64,000 nt of DNA from Branchiostoma belcheri (Eukaryota > Chordata > Leptocardii > Amphioxiformes > Branchiostomatidae): contig NW_017803909.1 of assembly GCF_001625305.1 (NCBI RefSeq), forward strand, positions 7,508,865 through 7,572,864, written 5' to 3'. The notes under the pieces were generated by a model. The model searched no databases and was not told where the DNA came from. It worked only from the letters and a program-made list of their open reading frames with translations. Numbering within the stretch: the stretch's first letter is position 1; every line of letters starts with the position of its first letter. The position numbers were made by a program, and so were the translations under genes. Positions 35,560 through 47,609 of the stretch are shown here, piece after piece.

Positions 35560-35917
35560 GGCCCAGGAAAAAAAATGTTGTGTTTCCTGTTTCCCGACCG
35601 ACCCTAGAAAAACCTGCCGACTCTACACTTTTTTTTGGGTGGACCGCTGCAAGGAACAAAATTTTTTGAGCTGATCAACCTTTTCTAGCTCCATGATCTG
35701 ACACCTGAGTGATAAAGCATTGTACAATTGTTTTCTAACATTGACATTGAACGTGAAAGTGTCCTCATGCAATTTTTACTTTGTTAAACTGTATTGTATA
35801 AGTTGGACCCCTATATAGATATCACTGAAGTCTAAAAAAAAGAAAAAAGATAATCCCTACCGACCCTAATTTTTTTCAGGACTGAAACAGGAAAAACAAA
35901 ATTTTTTTCCCCAGGCC
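35560..35917. mobile_element. Harbinger-type MITE family D, second copy
   Basis: Termini GGCCCAGGAAAAAAAATGTT and ...AAATTTTTTTCCCCAGGCC; no intact 3-bp duplication (ATA / TCA). Interior related to 62498-62903. Confidence 0.62.
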
Positions 35918-36353
35918 TCAAGAGAGTCTGCATCTGTTATGACTTATGAGCACTACTGTTTCCCATACCTACATCTGTGCTGTGAACTACAATGTAAAAG
36001 ATCTTCCTTGAGCAATAATGGAGGATCGGGAGAGATGACGAGCAATAGTCTGAGGAACAAGCAAGCAACTATATAATACAATGTACGTACTCTTCAAAAT
36101 AGAGAATGAGATATCGTGCAACAGGAGTTTAAACTGTGCTTTGCAGTGTCAATATACAAAATAAAACTGATATAGCACAAGCTGACAGAATTACAGTTCT
36201 CTCTATTGCCCCCCTCCCCCAACTACATGAAACCTTGTCCCTGCATGTCAAGGACTTCCAAGGTCATCTGTACTGCCATTGTGACTTGTGATGTTAACAT
36301 TAGCACACACTGTAAGGAACTCCTTGATGTGCATAATTTTTAACGCAAGCTAA

Positions 36354-36715
36354 GGCCACACCAATTTAATTTGTTGGTTCTCGGATTCGCCTGTTCATTT
36401 TTTTCTGATTTGCAAAAAAAAAGATTCTGATTCTGAATCAAATCAAAAATGCTCATATTTTGTCCCCAACAGTTGAGGAAAGTCCAGCCTTTTCTTCCTA
36501 GTTGTGACAATTTTTCCATCTATCAATGCAGTGGTTTGATTTAAAGTTCAAAATTCATTGTTTAAATATTAACCCAACCTTTTGTGTTGACTTCATGGAT
36601 CCTTTTGTAGCATTTGGGGCTATAATAGGATGCCTATACCTGTTTTTTTTTCGCCCTATCGCTTCATATTTTTTCTGAAAAAATCTGAGAACCAACAAAT
36701 TAAATTGGTGTGGCC
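36354..36715. mobile_element. Harbinger-type MITE family A, best-preserved copy
   Basis: 362-bp copy with about 30-bp near-perfect terminal inverted repeats (GGCCACACCAATTTAATTTG then TTGGTTCTC) and a perfect TAA duplication (36351-36353, 36716-36718). Useful as the reference copy for the family. Confidence 0.8.
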
Positions 36716-37928
36716 TAAATGAGGGACGAGAGCTACATGAACATGTGTCATCGGCAGAACAGTTCCAAGCTTGTATACCTCAATTTTGAACATTTCTACT
36801 TTCCACCCAGTTTAGCATGGGCAGGTACAGTACATGGCTTTCATTACTGTAGACAGATCCAAGTAGAAGTGGCAGATATTTATAATTCATGATCTTAGAG
36901 ACCAAGCTCTAAAATGAGTAACCAAAAGAACCTTGAATAAAAACCAAGAAAGGTACAATGTACAAATGTAGCAACACCCCTATAATTATGAGCAGATATA
37001 GCTTCCATTTTTGTTAACTGTAAAAAATGCTGTTCTTGGTTGTTTATTTCATGAATAAGCAAGAGGTTACTAAGAGTCATCCAAATTCCCCTGCCATAAA
37101 AGTTACCCAGTAATTTGCTCTAATTGCTCGGCAAAAACATTACTGCTCCCAGGCGAACGACCTGACAATCTCCCCACAAAACTTTGTTGCTCCCAGAAAT
37201 TGCATTTTAATTGCTTTAGTTAATCCATCTGCACTGCCGGATCACGATTCCTGAACATCACACTTGGGGACCTGCCTTCGTCATCTGCCTTGCATCGATA
37301 ATAGACCCATCCCATATAGCCCCACCCACCTCCATCACATAGAAACATAGAAATGCCAAATAAAATACAACAGACATGCAGCCACTCTCTCATTGGTCAA
37401 TCTGCTAATTGCCATTCTCTCATTGGTTGAAATGCTAATTGTGATAGACAATCAGGATTGATCTATTACACTAGGTGCCAAACATTCACCCCCTTTTCTT
37501 TGATAATGAATAATCTAAAAAGGAAGGCTGCATTATGAAAAATGTGCATACATTAAGCCTATTAACATTTTCAAAATATTGATGTACATATATATATAAA
37601 CAATAAGTACAGTGTAAATGTATTAATCTAAAGCTAGTAAAATAGCAATTTGAGCAGATACAAAACAACATCTGGCTCAGAACCGGTAAATGCCATAAAA
37701 CGTTGCTTCCCGCGGCACAATTTACTGCAACTATCATCAAACTTCCTTTGTAAAAGGTCACATTAATCAATAATTGACACTTTCTGCAGTTCTTATATTT
37801 ATTATGCTTAGAGCTGCCAGATTTTGTGTGTGTCACAGGTGAAACCATTGCTAATGCCACAGCATGAGCATATATACATGTACCACCCTCCCCCATAAGA
37901 GATGCAGGCACAGTGTAGATATGCTAGC

Positions 37929-37961
37929 ACTCCTATATGCAGCAATGCTGCATATAGGAGT
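37929..37961. repeat. 33-bp palindrome with 1-nt centre
   Basis: ACTCCTATATGCAGCA, one A, then its exact reverse complement. No flanking duplication. In intron 4 of the DUF1295 gene. Confidence 0.85.
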
Positions 37962-39029
37962 AAGTTTAACATTTCACTACCTCTATGGAAGGAAAGGGAA
38001 ATTTACTGTCGTTTAGTGATTCACTGGTTTTCTTTAGGTTTCTTCTAGATAATGTGACCTATACAATCATGTACATTTTGTACCTATGATTTAGAACCAA
38101 ATTATGTAAAACTTGGTATAATGATACATGTAGTTAAGGAAGTGTTTGAGCCTGTCTTATTGTAACATATATAACCAAAGATGAAAATAGAGACTTACGG
38201 GAGGAATATATAAATTATAATAAGCAGTTTTGAAATAGCTGACAACCATTTGTGGCTACTGTAACATGATGTAAGAAAACGATTGCAATGTACTACCCCT
38301 AACAGCATCTTCTTTTGGGGGTTTTTGTGGTATAAAAAATTACAGTTGGCCTAGCACTTTGGAAAGATGTGAGAGAAACTTGCCGCATACATTCTTCATT
38401 GAATAGTCTTTTATTCAAATTCATGCCTCAAATGCAAGTTGCAAACAGACAAAATAACAATGTACATTGATCACAGACAAAGGCTATGAACAAACTTTAA
38501 GGTGACTAATCATTGAATAATTACGTTAATGTACTAAGGGGAAATGTAGGATTTAGCTGCATCTCTACATGACGCATGTTCCTTCTTACTGTAAATTCTA
38601 CGTCAAAGTGACGTCAGTTCACGCCATAAAACCCTAACCGCTCGCTGAGGGTAATAATTGCTTTGGAATTACTTTGGTTAATCTCCCAAACATCCATCTA
38701 CGTGCCTTAGTTACTGGTGTTGAGAGGTCCCAAGTTAATTTCTCACCCACAAGACACAGACTGTGAATGTTTGACTCAAGTTAGAAATGTTAGGGGAACC
38801 TGTGACACTGACTACGTCATTGGGTTCAAAATTACTTCATCGTGGGTGTCAACCACAGACTACATGACTGTACTCTACTATTCCAAGTGTCCCTGTATGA
38901 TGTTCTGTATTTATTTAGTGGTCTTGGAACTGTACCCAAACATGCAAGCTGGTCTACATGCATATACAGTAGCAGAGCACATCAGCAGAATGTACTGCGT
39001 CTGTTCTAAGCCCCAATTTTTCACGGTTT

Positions 39030-39180
39030 CCGTGTTTTTTTGGTCAACGTTGCATCAGAATTTTGCCTGTTGCAGAGGACATCTCTTTCGACATAACATT
39101 TGGAAACTACAGACAGAGTGTTAACCTCATATGCGCAAATACGAACTTATATGAGACGTCCTGCCAAAGTGCTATGAGTC
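39030..39180. repeat. Dispersed repeat, pair of 2480-2640
   Basis: Contains TGGTCAACGTTGCATCAGAA, TTTTGCCTGTTGCAGAGGAC, TTTCGACATAACATTTGG and GAGTGTTAACCTCATATG. It explains the tail of the 135-codon open frame that overlaps it. Confidence 0.6.
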
Positions 39181-39914
39181 TACTTATTGATGAAATATGT
39201 TATGTTGGTGATGTAAAGTAATGTAAATGTAAAAGAATTAAACTGGGAATAGTTCCAAGGTGACCTTCCTAGAAATGGCAATTGCTCTGACTTGTAGATT
39301 GAACAAAAGATGACTCGAAGTTGTTAAATCGTGCCAGATTGACAGCAATGATGATTATGCTTTGTTTCATTTTCCAACAGTATGGTATCATAAGGACTTT
39401 GAAAGCATTCTCTGTTTCCTAAATGAAATTGTTTCTGCTTCTTACAGAATTATACCGATGTAAAACAAGTAACTGGGGATATGAATGCACCAAGCCTAGT
39501 ACAGGAAATTGAATACAGGCAGACAAATTTACAAGGAAGAGATGAAAACCCATCAATGTTTGCAGGTAAAACATGACAATATCTTAACTTTCCATCAAAA
39601 CATGAAAATTGCAACAGATTCGGGTCATGCATCTACCATCTTTGAATTCTAATGGAAAGAATTATGTCTCTATAATTTTGGGGGGCGTGCAACCATTTAT
39701 GAAATATGAGACCTAGTGGAACCCAGAGGCGGATTCAAATCTAGGGGTTTGGTTTGATTACCATCAAATTATTATCTTGTGCTTATTAGATAACAATTCA
39801 TAATCATGACAAACTACATCGTACAAAATGATTAGTCATAAAGCATAGCAAGAAGGATGGTAAGGAAACAATCATTCACAGATGATTTCAAACATACCCA
39901 TTAACTGAACATTA

Positions 39915-41194
39915 GGCCACACCAATTTAATTTCTTGGTTAACGGATTTGCCCGCTTCATTTTTTCTGATTTGCAAATAGAAATAAAAATTCAGAATCAA
40001 CTGCAAAATGCTCATATTTTGCCCTGAACAGTCGAAACAGTCCTTTTCTTCCTAGTTACCTTCGCCAAGAAGGTTATGTTTTCAGGGGCGTTCGTGTATG
40101 TGTGTGTGTGTCTGTCTGTCTGTCTGTCAACACGATAACTTGAGAAGGCCTTGATGGATTGTCTTGATACTTGGTAGGTGGGTAGGTCTTGATGAGACCT
40201 CAAAATGATTAGATTTTGGGCCCCCTAGCGGCTTGTTATGGTACTGCAGCTGAACTTCCGGTTTTGATATCTCATGATCTAGACATGCTATGGTGATGAA
40301 ATTTGGGTGGTAGGTAGCTCTTGTGCTGGGGAAAAAGTGATGTGAGTTTGGGCCCCCTAGCGGCTTGCTCTAGAACTGCAGGGATATATTCTTGAAAATA
40401 TTCAAAAGGGGATAACGCAAGAACCGGTTGACGGATCGTCGTAATTTTTGGTATGTAGGTAGCTTACGTGATGTTCAATATAATTATATGACAATTATGC
40501 AAATATGAATGTAATTTGCATAATTTATGGGGAAATTCTATAAATCAGCTGCATTCCATGATAGGACAATTGAAGCTTGTGACATCGGTAATTGACAACG
40601 AGAGAAACACAGGAAGATATTGATTATGTTAATAATGACTTAATTTGCATAATTAATGAGAAAATTTTATAATTATGTAATGATAACTGCCTGGAATTTC
40701 ATACTTGTGGTATTTGAAAGTTTAGTTGAGGTGAACATCATTAAACATAATTTATTCTAATCAGGACCTCATTTGCATAATTTATTACGAAATGCTAGAA
40801 TGCATTGTTTGTTAATCTAAGGCTGTCTTTTGGTTGAGATTATGATAAAATGATATAATTCATGAAAATTAGGTTCCTATTTCTTAAATCAGGGGGAATA
40901 ATCTAATCTATAATTTCAGTCATAAAGATTAACATCATTTGGCGAAGGTATGAGATCGGGGAACTCTAGTTGTTACTGTTATTCTATCTTTCAATGCAAT
41001 GGTATCATTAAAAGTTGAAAATTCAATGTTTAAATTTTGAACCAGCCTGATGTGTTTACTTCATGGCTCCTATCGTACCATTTTGGGACATAATAGGATG
41101 CCTAGGCCTGTTTTTATTGTTGTTTTTTTTCGCCCGCCCGCTCCATTATTTTTCTGGAAAAATCCGTTAACCAAGAAATTAAATTGGTGTGGCC
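39915..41194. mobile_element. Harbinger-type MITE family A interrupted by a nested insertion
   Basis: Family A copy (TTAACGG subtype) flanked by TTA (39912-39914, 41195-41197). Between CCTAGTT and GTTACTG its interior is interrupted by a 908-bp element at 40058-40965. The neighbouring copy at 41448 gives the uninterrupted sequence. Confidence 0.78.
40058..40965. mobile_element. ACCTTCGCC-family element nested in a MITE
   Basis: Starts ACCTTCGCCAAGAAGGTTAT, ends ...TTTGGCGAAGGTATGAGATC then GGGGAACT. Flanked by CTAGTT at 40052-40057 and 40966-40971, a 6-bp duplication of host-element sequence. The interior has a TG/TCTG microsatellite, two direct GGCCCCCTAGCGGCTTG blocks with intervening ATCTCATGATCTAGACATGC, and no open frame of note. 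Confidence 0.7.
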
Positions 41195-41447
41195 TTAATG
41201 ATCAACGTACAGGATCAATGAGCAATATGGAAGATGCATATTACCAAATCAAAGACATTTAGTATACATTCAGAACAATCAAATCACAATTCAATAAACA
41301 ACTGCTAATCGAGACAACACGACTCATGCATGTACTAAATAAATTGCAGACTGAGTTTAAATTTTTCAAACAAGGCTTTGATTATGGAATTTGAAGAAAG
41401 CTAAGTGTTTGCATAGATAAGACATCCTTGTTAATAATCTTAGATTA

Positions 41448-41827
41448 GGCCACACCAATTTGATCTCTTGGTTAACGGATTTGCCCGCTTCATTTTTTTC
41501 TGATTTGCAAATAAAAATAAAAATTCAGAATCAACAGTCACTGCAAAATGCTCATATTTTGCCCTGAACAGTTGAAAACAGTCCTTTAATTTCTTCCTAG
41601 TTGTTACAGTTATTCCATCTTTCAATGCAATGGTATCATTAAAAGTTCAAAATTCATTGTTTAAATTTTGGACCAGTCTAGTGTGTTGACTTCATGGCTC
41701 AGTATAATACCATTTTGGGCCATAATAGGATGCCTAGGCCTGTTTTTATTTTTATTTTTTTTTTGCCCGCCCGCTCCATTATTTTTCTAGAAAAATCTGT
41801 TAACCAAGAAATTAAATTGGTGTGGCC
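41448..41827. mobile_element. Harbinger-type MITE family A (TTAACGG subtype)
   Basis: Termini GGCCACACCAATTTGATCTC / ...TTAAATTGGTGTGGCC, perfect TTA duplication (41445-41447, 41828-41830). It lies only 250 bp from the 39915 copy and belongs to the same subtype, suggesting local transposition. Confidence 0.77.
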
Positions 41828-42144
41828 TTAACCCTCAACTTGCTAAGGTGGCCATTTGGCTCCAGATTTGTATAGGTTTTGTTTAGCCAGCAGGGAGAAG
41901 GTTAAGACACCTCAACTCAAAAATGGGTTGATAAGATGGAAACTTACAAATGAGAGTACATTGTACTTTTTCTTAGTACATTGTACAAGCAACCTTTTGC
42001 ATACTGATTTTCAGAAGTAGCTGTTTGGCTACATATTCCCTATTGGTTTCAGGGTGAGGAGGCAGGGAACAGGTTAATAAAGGGTTAATGCCCCGCCCCG
42101 AGGTGTATATGGCGAGATAATCCCTGGTCAGGTGTGATAACCAC

Positions 42145-42392
42145 AGAATAAACCACCGAGTGAGCGTAGCAAAGGTTCTCACTGGTCAATGTCACCTGGC
42201 TATATGATAATACTGGTTGTAGAAATATTTGGACAAGTTACAGCAGGCCAGGGCCCCATCCTGCAGTGGAAATAAACCACCGAGTGAGCGTAGGGAGGCT
42301 TCTCATTGGCTGATGTCGCCTGTCTATATTATGATGATACTATTTGGGCAGGTTACAGTAAGCCAGGGCCCCATCCTGCAGTGGAGCTGAAG
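42145..42392. repeat. Two-copy tandem repeat (~124 bp)
   Basis: AATAAACCACCGAGTGAGCG occurs at about 42148 and 42272; both units end GCCAGGGCCCCATCCTGCAG. Confidence 0.7.
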
Positions 42393-42600
42393 TGATTCAG
42401 TCTGGCAGCCTTTTAAGGTAGAGTGTAACAGTAATCCCAGGAGGGTTACACCAAAGCACCACAACACATGGCTAGCTGCATGCTCTCAGTCAGGGAACCC
42501 CAACAGAGGGTAGTATGTCTGACACATGTTAGGTGAAGTTCAAGTCTATGGAGCCAAGTTTGAAATTTTGTATGGATTTGTATTGTATGTAATAAGCAAT

Positions 42601-43069
42601 ATGCCTGTCCTTGGTGCTGAATTCACCATCCATGATACAGACAACATGCCTGTCCTTGGTGCTGAATTTACTATCTATGATACAGACAACATGCCTGTCC
42701 TTGGTGCTGAATTCACTATCTTTGATACAGACAACATACCTGTCCTTGGTGCTGAATTCCTATCCATGATACAGATAACATGCCTGTCCTTGGTGCTGAA
42801 TTCACTATCCATGATACAGACAACATGCCTGTCCTTGGTGCTGAATTCACTATCCATGATACAGATAACATGCCTGTCCTTGGTGCTGAATTCACTATCC
42901 ATGATACAGACAACATACCTGTCCTTGGTGCTGAATTCACTATCTATGATACAGACAACATGCCTGTCCTTGGTGCTGAATTCACTATCCATGATACAGA
43001 CAACATGTCTGTCCTTGGTGCTGAATTCACTATCCATGATACAGACAACATGCCTGTCCTTGGTGCTGA
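42601..43069 (+). repeat. 45-bp minisatellite, ten full units and a partial
   Basis: Unit ATGCCTGTCCTTGGTGCTGA...GATACAGACAAC with starts at 42601, 42646, 42691, 42736, 42780, 42825, 42870, 42915, 42960, 43005 and 43050. The period is 45 bp except the fourth unit, which is 44 bp. The plus frame reads MPVLGAEFTIHDTDN per unit. It lies antisense in the 23-kb last intron of the DUF1295 gene; no splice-supported gene includes it. Confidence 0.85.
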
Positions 43070-43767
43070 CTATATTGTATGTCTATGACTGATTATTATA
43101 ACTGAAACGAAGCATTTGTAAAAGACCCATGACCAAACTTGAACTCTTGAAAAGCGGCTCAGGCCAAAGAGTTGTACTGTTACATACTGTACATCTTCAA
43201 GGTTAAATAAAGGTTGAAAAAAAAAAGTTCAGGGACCAGATTTAAAGGACACACACTAGACATAAAAAATGATGCTTCAAATATGCTTCAAAATGTAATA
43301 AGCGGTAAACTTTCAGCCTTCCATTGTAACCTACTAGTACCAGTATTGCCAGCTGACCAGTAGCATTTCATGTGTCTGTTGAGAGACATGATTCCATCTG
43401 AATCATGGTAATTCTACTTGTCATGACTTTCATAATCATGTGGTAAAATTTTCACTATATAGCCTGGGAATGCACATGAACAAAGCTCAAACTTTCACTG
43501 ACTCAGCAGTGGGTTAGTTTCGACAACAGACTTGAAGACAGCTGTGCCAGAAACACAGAAACACACACCTCAGAAGGTTTTCCTTGTTAAAAACAACAAA
43601 CGTAGACTAAAGCAATCCATCACCTACTTGACCCGACTTAAAGAAAATGAACCAATTTCCCACTTGATTGGATTTCTCTCTATGCCTGCGAGCTGATAGA
43701 TGAAACTAGGTTGCTTTGTCTTAGGCAACAAGTTATCGGATCATACATGTACATGTACAATGTACCT

Positions 43768-44147
43768 TTAAAGGCATCCAGTACGATTTCAGAGCAGCAG
43801 AACTGGAAATATTCTGAATAAGGCAATCTTCGTTATATTGACACATACTGCTTCACTTTAGCCCAATTCAATCAGTATTTCATACTTTGGGTATTTAAAA
43901 CTGCAGAAACAATCCCCAAGATGAGTCATTTATTTTAGGGGAGGTACCCTAAAAATCAGCCAAGGGCCCTTCCAGTAACCATTTTCTATCAGAATTTTGG
44001 GTATATTTGCTCCATGAGGGTCATTTTACATTGGAATAGTGTGATTTCAACTCAGTATGGAGATACATGTACATGTATATGTCACTAGAATATTGACTTT
44101 GAAAAATTGGGTTGCGAAGCCTTAAAAACTACATTGGATGCCTTTGA
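43768..44147. mobile_element. TTAAAGGCA inverted-repeat element, second copy
   Basis: Same family and orientation as 27741-28131; left end TTTAAAGGCATCCAGTACGA, right end ACATTGGATGCCTTTGAA. Confidence 0.6.
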
Positions 44148-44149
44148 AT

Positions 44150-46190
44150 ACCCAAAGGACCACCATGGTGAGGTGTTCTTGTGTATAGTTTGTCTTGGAC
44201 ATTATAGTATTTGTGGGTATACTGCAGTCTGCTGTGACAGTTTTTAAAAATGCACAGTCACATACATGCATCTTGTTGCATGTACCTTTCCTAATACAGA
44301 GCTAGCATCACCTACATGTACTGTATTTCTGCTATTCCATACAGTCACCTCAGCAATGTATTCTACTATTATTACTGCATTTCTGAACTTGATGTCCTTA
44401 CAGGTTTTAAACCATTATATTTTCTTGTGTTACAGGATTGTACCTTATTGAGTTGCAGGGCTAGCCTCACCTAGATCTGTCACTCAAGTGAGCCAGCCTA
44501 GCTTATGACGTATATTGGGTGATCCCAATATCTGTGTGTCCCCCGGGGTTTTCTAGATTAAGCCTTTGGTTGAGAGAATTACATGCAAATGTGACACGAG
44601 GGCAGAAAGTGGCCTTAAAGCCCTGATTTACATACCAATAGTATACTGTAAAATACATTCACTTTTGCAGTCAGGTTTTATTTTGTGCTACGAAGAAAAA
44701 GAAGGTTTTCGTACTGTCTGAGGTCTGTGAAAAACACATATTTTTGGTGTCATGATTTTTCAGCAATAAGTTACAGCAAAAACATGAAAAAAATTATAAT
44801 AAGCATTTCAAGACTTATGGTACATGGCATAATTCTAAAATCCAAAGTTCAAAAAAAAACTTGACAATGCATGCAAATTCATAGCCTGAAATACCACCTG
44901 CATATGCAGGTAAGTACAGATAAAATTGGTATTCGCTGGTATTTCTGACATCTACCTACAGTCCTACACAATCTACACTAACACCTGCACTGGTCAATGA
45001 CCGACACACTAGCAATTCTTCCTTTCTTTCCAAAAAGGTAAAGAAGTCACCCTCCTTCCTTTCTTTCTAATTTTCCAATAATCTTAGAAACTCACATGTG
45101 TGAGAATTTTCCTCTCCATCTCTGAATCTAAAGCAAAAATGAGTACAGAGAGCTCCAAAATCCTTGCTTCTGCTTTCAAACATTTCAAAATGCCAGTGCA
45201 CTCTAGTTGAGCCTAATGGGCTAAAATTTGCACCACCCTGAACAGAAAGATGCTCTCTAGAATATTCACGCCACTGGCAGAACTTTCATACATACTGCAG
45301 TGCACATCTTGGACAGTCTCCCAGACAATGTGGTTGGCCTGATCACTGAGAACAACCTCCAGTCATTCAAAACAAGAGTACACTGGCATCTTCTTACCAC
45401 CACCAGGACTTCTGCATGTAAGAACTTTGCAACTTTGCTGTAAACCAATGATTAACCAGGAGTGTTACAACCCAGGCTATTGTCTATGTTAGCACATGAT
45501 AGAAAGAAAAAAGAAATTTTTTGCTGTTGTCACTCGTATCCCCCAGACATCGTTGCTGTAATATTGCACACAGTAACAATCATGCCAGGGTGGATCCTCA
45601 TGCATGTAGGGATTACATGCTAAACACTGGAGGTGGGGGTGTTGAATCAAGCAATCCGATTATTAATGGTGCTTGCTGCTAAGAAAATAGGGCAAGGTGA
45701 GAGTGAGGGTTCTGTGGTTCTCCTCAAAACGGCAGAACCGGGAAGCGTAAAACGAGCAGGTGTTTAATTATCTCGGTAAAGCGCTGGACTTATTGCGATG
45801 ACGCCAAGCAATTCAAAAGGTGGGTTTAGCAAATGCTTATGAGCAATGTGCTATCTGTCAATAAAAGCACCAACAAAGCAATCATACCACTGTGACACAA
45901 TGTGATGACACTAAACCAACATTTCTGGGCAAATACACAATATTTCACTTTCCTGTGACTTTTTCTCCTCCCCCCCACCAGCATAGAAAGTGGAATAATC
46001 GAATGCCACTATCTTACAGTGCCACCTAGCTGTAGTGGGAAGTACTGCAGACTGTCTGTTTGTTACAATGCCAATTACAAAATTAAAGTTTTATATATCA
46101 TTGCTCCATGGAACATTATGCCCATTTTTGGTTGTTCTTCAGATTAAGTCAAGAACGGTTAGAAAGAAAAGAGGTAAAAATTAAGGCAAC
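44150..46190. other. Intron 4, no gene recognised
   Basis: Unique AT-rich sequence close to exon 4; no repeat family or open frame that I can support. Confidence 0.4.
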
Positions 46191-46194
46191 TCAC

Positions 46195-46390
46195 TTTCCA
46201 TATCTCTCGTCAGACTTTTTCTCGAGAAGTGGGATGCCACTGAGGAAGAGCAGGATGGAGGTGATGAAGACGGGGCCAATGACACCGGCCCACTGTCCGC
46301 CCTGGATCACACTGGTGCTGATCAGGAACATCCCCCACCACAGCAGGATCTCTCCAAAGTAGTTAGGGTGTCTCGACCACTTCCACAGGC
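46195..46390 (-). CDS. DUF1295-family protein, coding exon 4 (catalytic-type RHPNYFGE block)
   Basis: Completes Gly180, encodes residues 181-244, and gives the first two bases of Lys245. The acceptor is ACTTGTAG|GC and the donor GGAAA|GTGAGT. It contains SRHPNYFGE (185-193), the conserved motif shared in looser form by 5-alpha reductases, sterol C14 reductases and isoprenylcysteine methyltransferases, where it contributes to cofactor binding. Two hydrophobic segments follow (about 194-207 and 214-235), then [11 protein letters not shown] (234-244). The intron upstream is only 832 bp and holds a 46-bp hairpin insertion; the intron downstream is about 23 kb. Confidence 0.94.
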
Positions 46391-46467
46391 CTACAAGTAT
46401 CACATAATTATTGTATCATATAACTGCACACACGGATTGACTTTTTGTAGTTCGGTGCTTCTGGGGG

Positions 46468-46513
46468 TAGCCTGGGTGCCATCCGAATTTATTTTCGGAT
46501 GGCACCCAGGCTA
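46468..46513. mobile_element. 46-bp hairpin insertion with perfect 8-bp target duplication
   Basis: Two perfect 20-bp arms (TAGCCTGGGTGCCATCCGAA and its reverse complement) around a 6-bp TTTATT loop. Directly flanked by TCTGGGGG at 46460-46467 and 46514-46521. It lies in the 832-bp intron 3 of the DUF1295 gene, 78 bp upstream of exon 4's acceptor. Confidence 0.75.
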
Positions 46514-47222
46514 TCTGGGGGAGACACCCAGTAATGTTTCTCATACTAAATATTGTTTTTATCTGTTTTGCAATTTTAAGGATTTTAGATATCTTAAGCG
46601 AATCAATATCTGCCAATTTGTACACGAGTCTGTCAATTCAGCCTGTTGGCTGCCATGTGACTTGTCTTTGATTTTAATAATAAACCAGTCTACTACAAGG
46701 AGAGGAATGTATGAGAATGTTCCAGTTCAGCACTGGGGTGAGTTTGGAACAGTCCACTTTTGCACAAGAGGGAGATGGAGTGAAATATGCTATTGTTTGT
46801 GAGCGAATGTCAGCCTTTCTAGTTTCATTTATTTTACCAGTAGATTATACTCGTGACATTACATGACACTTTGAAACTTAGAATTACCATAAGCAGTAGT
46901 CCCAAGGGTCCACATGAAGAGAAATAGTATTCATGATACACCATAAAATTAAACGCTACTACATGTAGCTCTAGTATCATACAACAAGACTGAAACACAA
47001 CAAGGTTTTCCCAGGGGCTTCCAGGAATTTGGCCTGTGTAGGACTTTGGTCATAGATGTGTGTCAGCAGAATTCCAGACATGCCTGTGGACATTCCATGC
47101 CTGTGGAAAAAAATCCTGTACAATTCCTAGAATTCTTGCAAACTACACACAATACTGTACCATTAGGCTCGCCCACGAGGTGTCGCCAAAAAAACAAATA
47201 TACAATCATGACAAATTCCTAC

Positions 47223-47421
47223 CATAGTCACACCATTTCCCGTTGTTTGCTGGGTTGTCTCGGAAGTTGAATTTCTGGAAGTCGGCGAAGGTCTCGGTGA
47301 GAAGGCCGACCCCGTACATGGAGATGCCGACAATGTCCTGCACAGTAAAGTAGTTGTTGACGTTGGAGTAGGAACAGTTGGTGAAGATCACAGGAAGGCT
47401 GACTGTGAACACCCAGATGGC
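47223..47421 (-). CDS. DUF1295-family protein, coding exon 3
   Basis: Encodes residues 114-179 plus the first base of Gly180. The acceptor is TTGTCCAG|GCC and the donor GACTATG|GTAGGA. It starts with a membrane segment (AIWVFTVSLPVIFTN), then VGISMYGVGLLTET, and carries the family signature ETFADFQKFNF (about 156-166) leading into DNPANNGKWCDYG (168-180). This ADxQK...NPxNxGKWCDxG block immediately before the RHPNYFGE block of exon 4 is the clearest family marker. It places the protein in DUF1295 rather than SRD5A or ICMT proper. Confidence 0.94.
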
Positions 47422-47609
47422 CTGGACAATAGTGGAAACAAAATACTTTAAATTCCAACAGGAGATTTATGAATGGTTTAAGTAATGGTCAAACATTACC
47501 TGTGCAATCGCATCCTTTTATAGCGCTGAATTGGTGCAGGGATTACATGTACAATCACGTAATATGATACATATGTATCAAATATACGTGTAAAAATGTT
47601 TGATCCACA

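Larger units (their letters stand above)
34290..39000. other. Intron 4 unique sequence between repeats
   Basis: Apart from the listed MITEs and palindrome, no gene. Several patches rich in homeodomain-type words (TAATTG, ATTAATTA) occur near 35290-35350 and 37090-37240; I do not call them as elements. Confidence 0.4.

Noticed and set aside
38717-39124. 135-codon plus-strand open frame
   Set aside because: Its end lies in a dispersed repeat also found at 2480-2640, and its start has no promoter or splice context.
42526-43092. 188-codon repeat protein on the plus strand
   Set aside because: The frame is created by a 45-bp minisatellite; unit four has lost one base, and there is no splice or start support.
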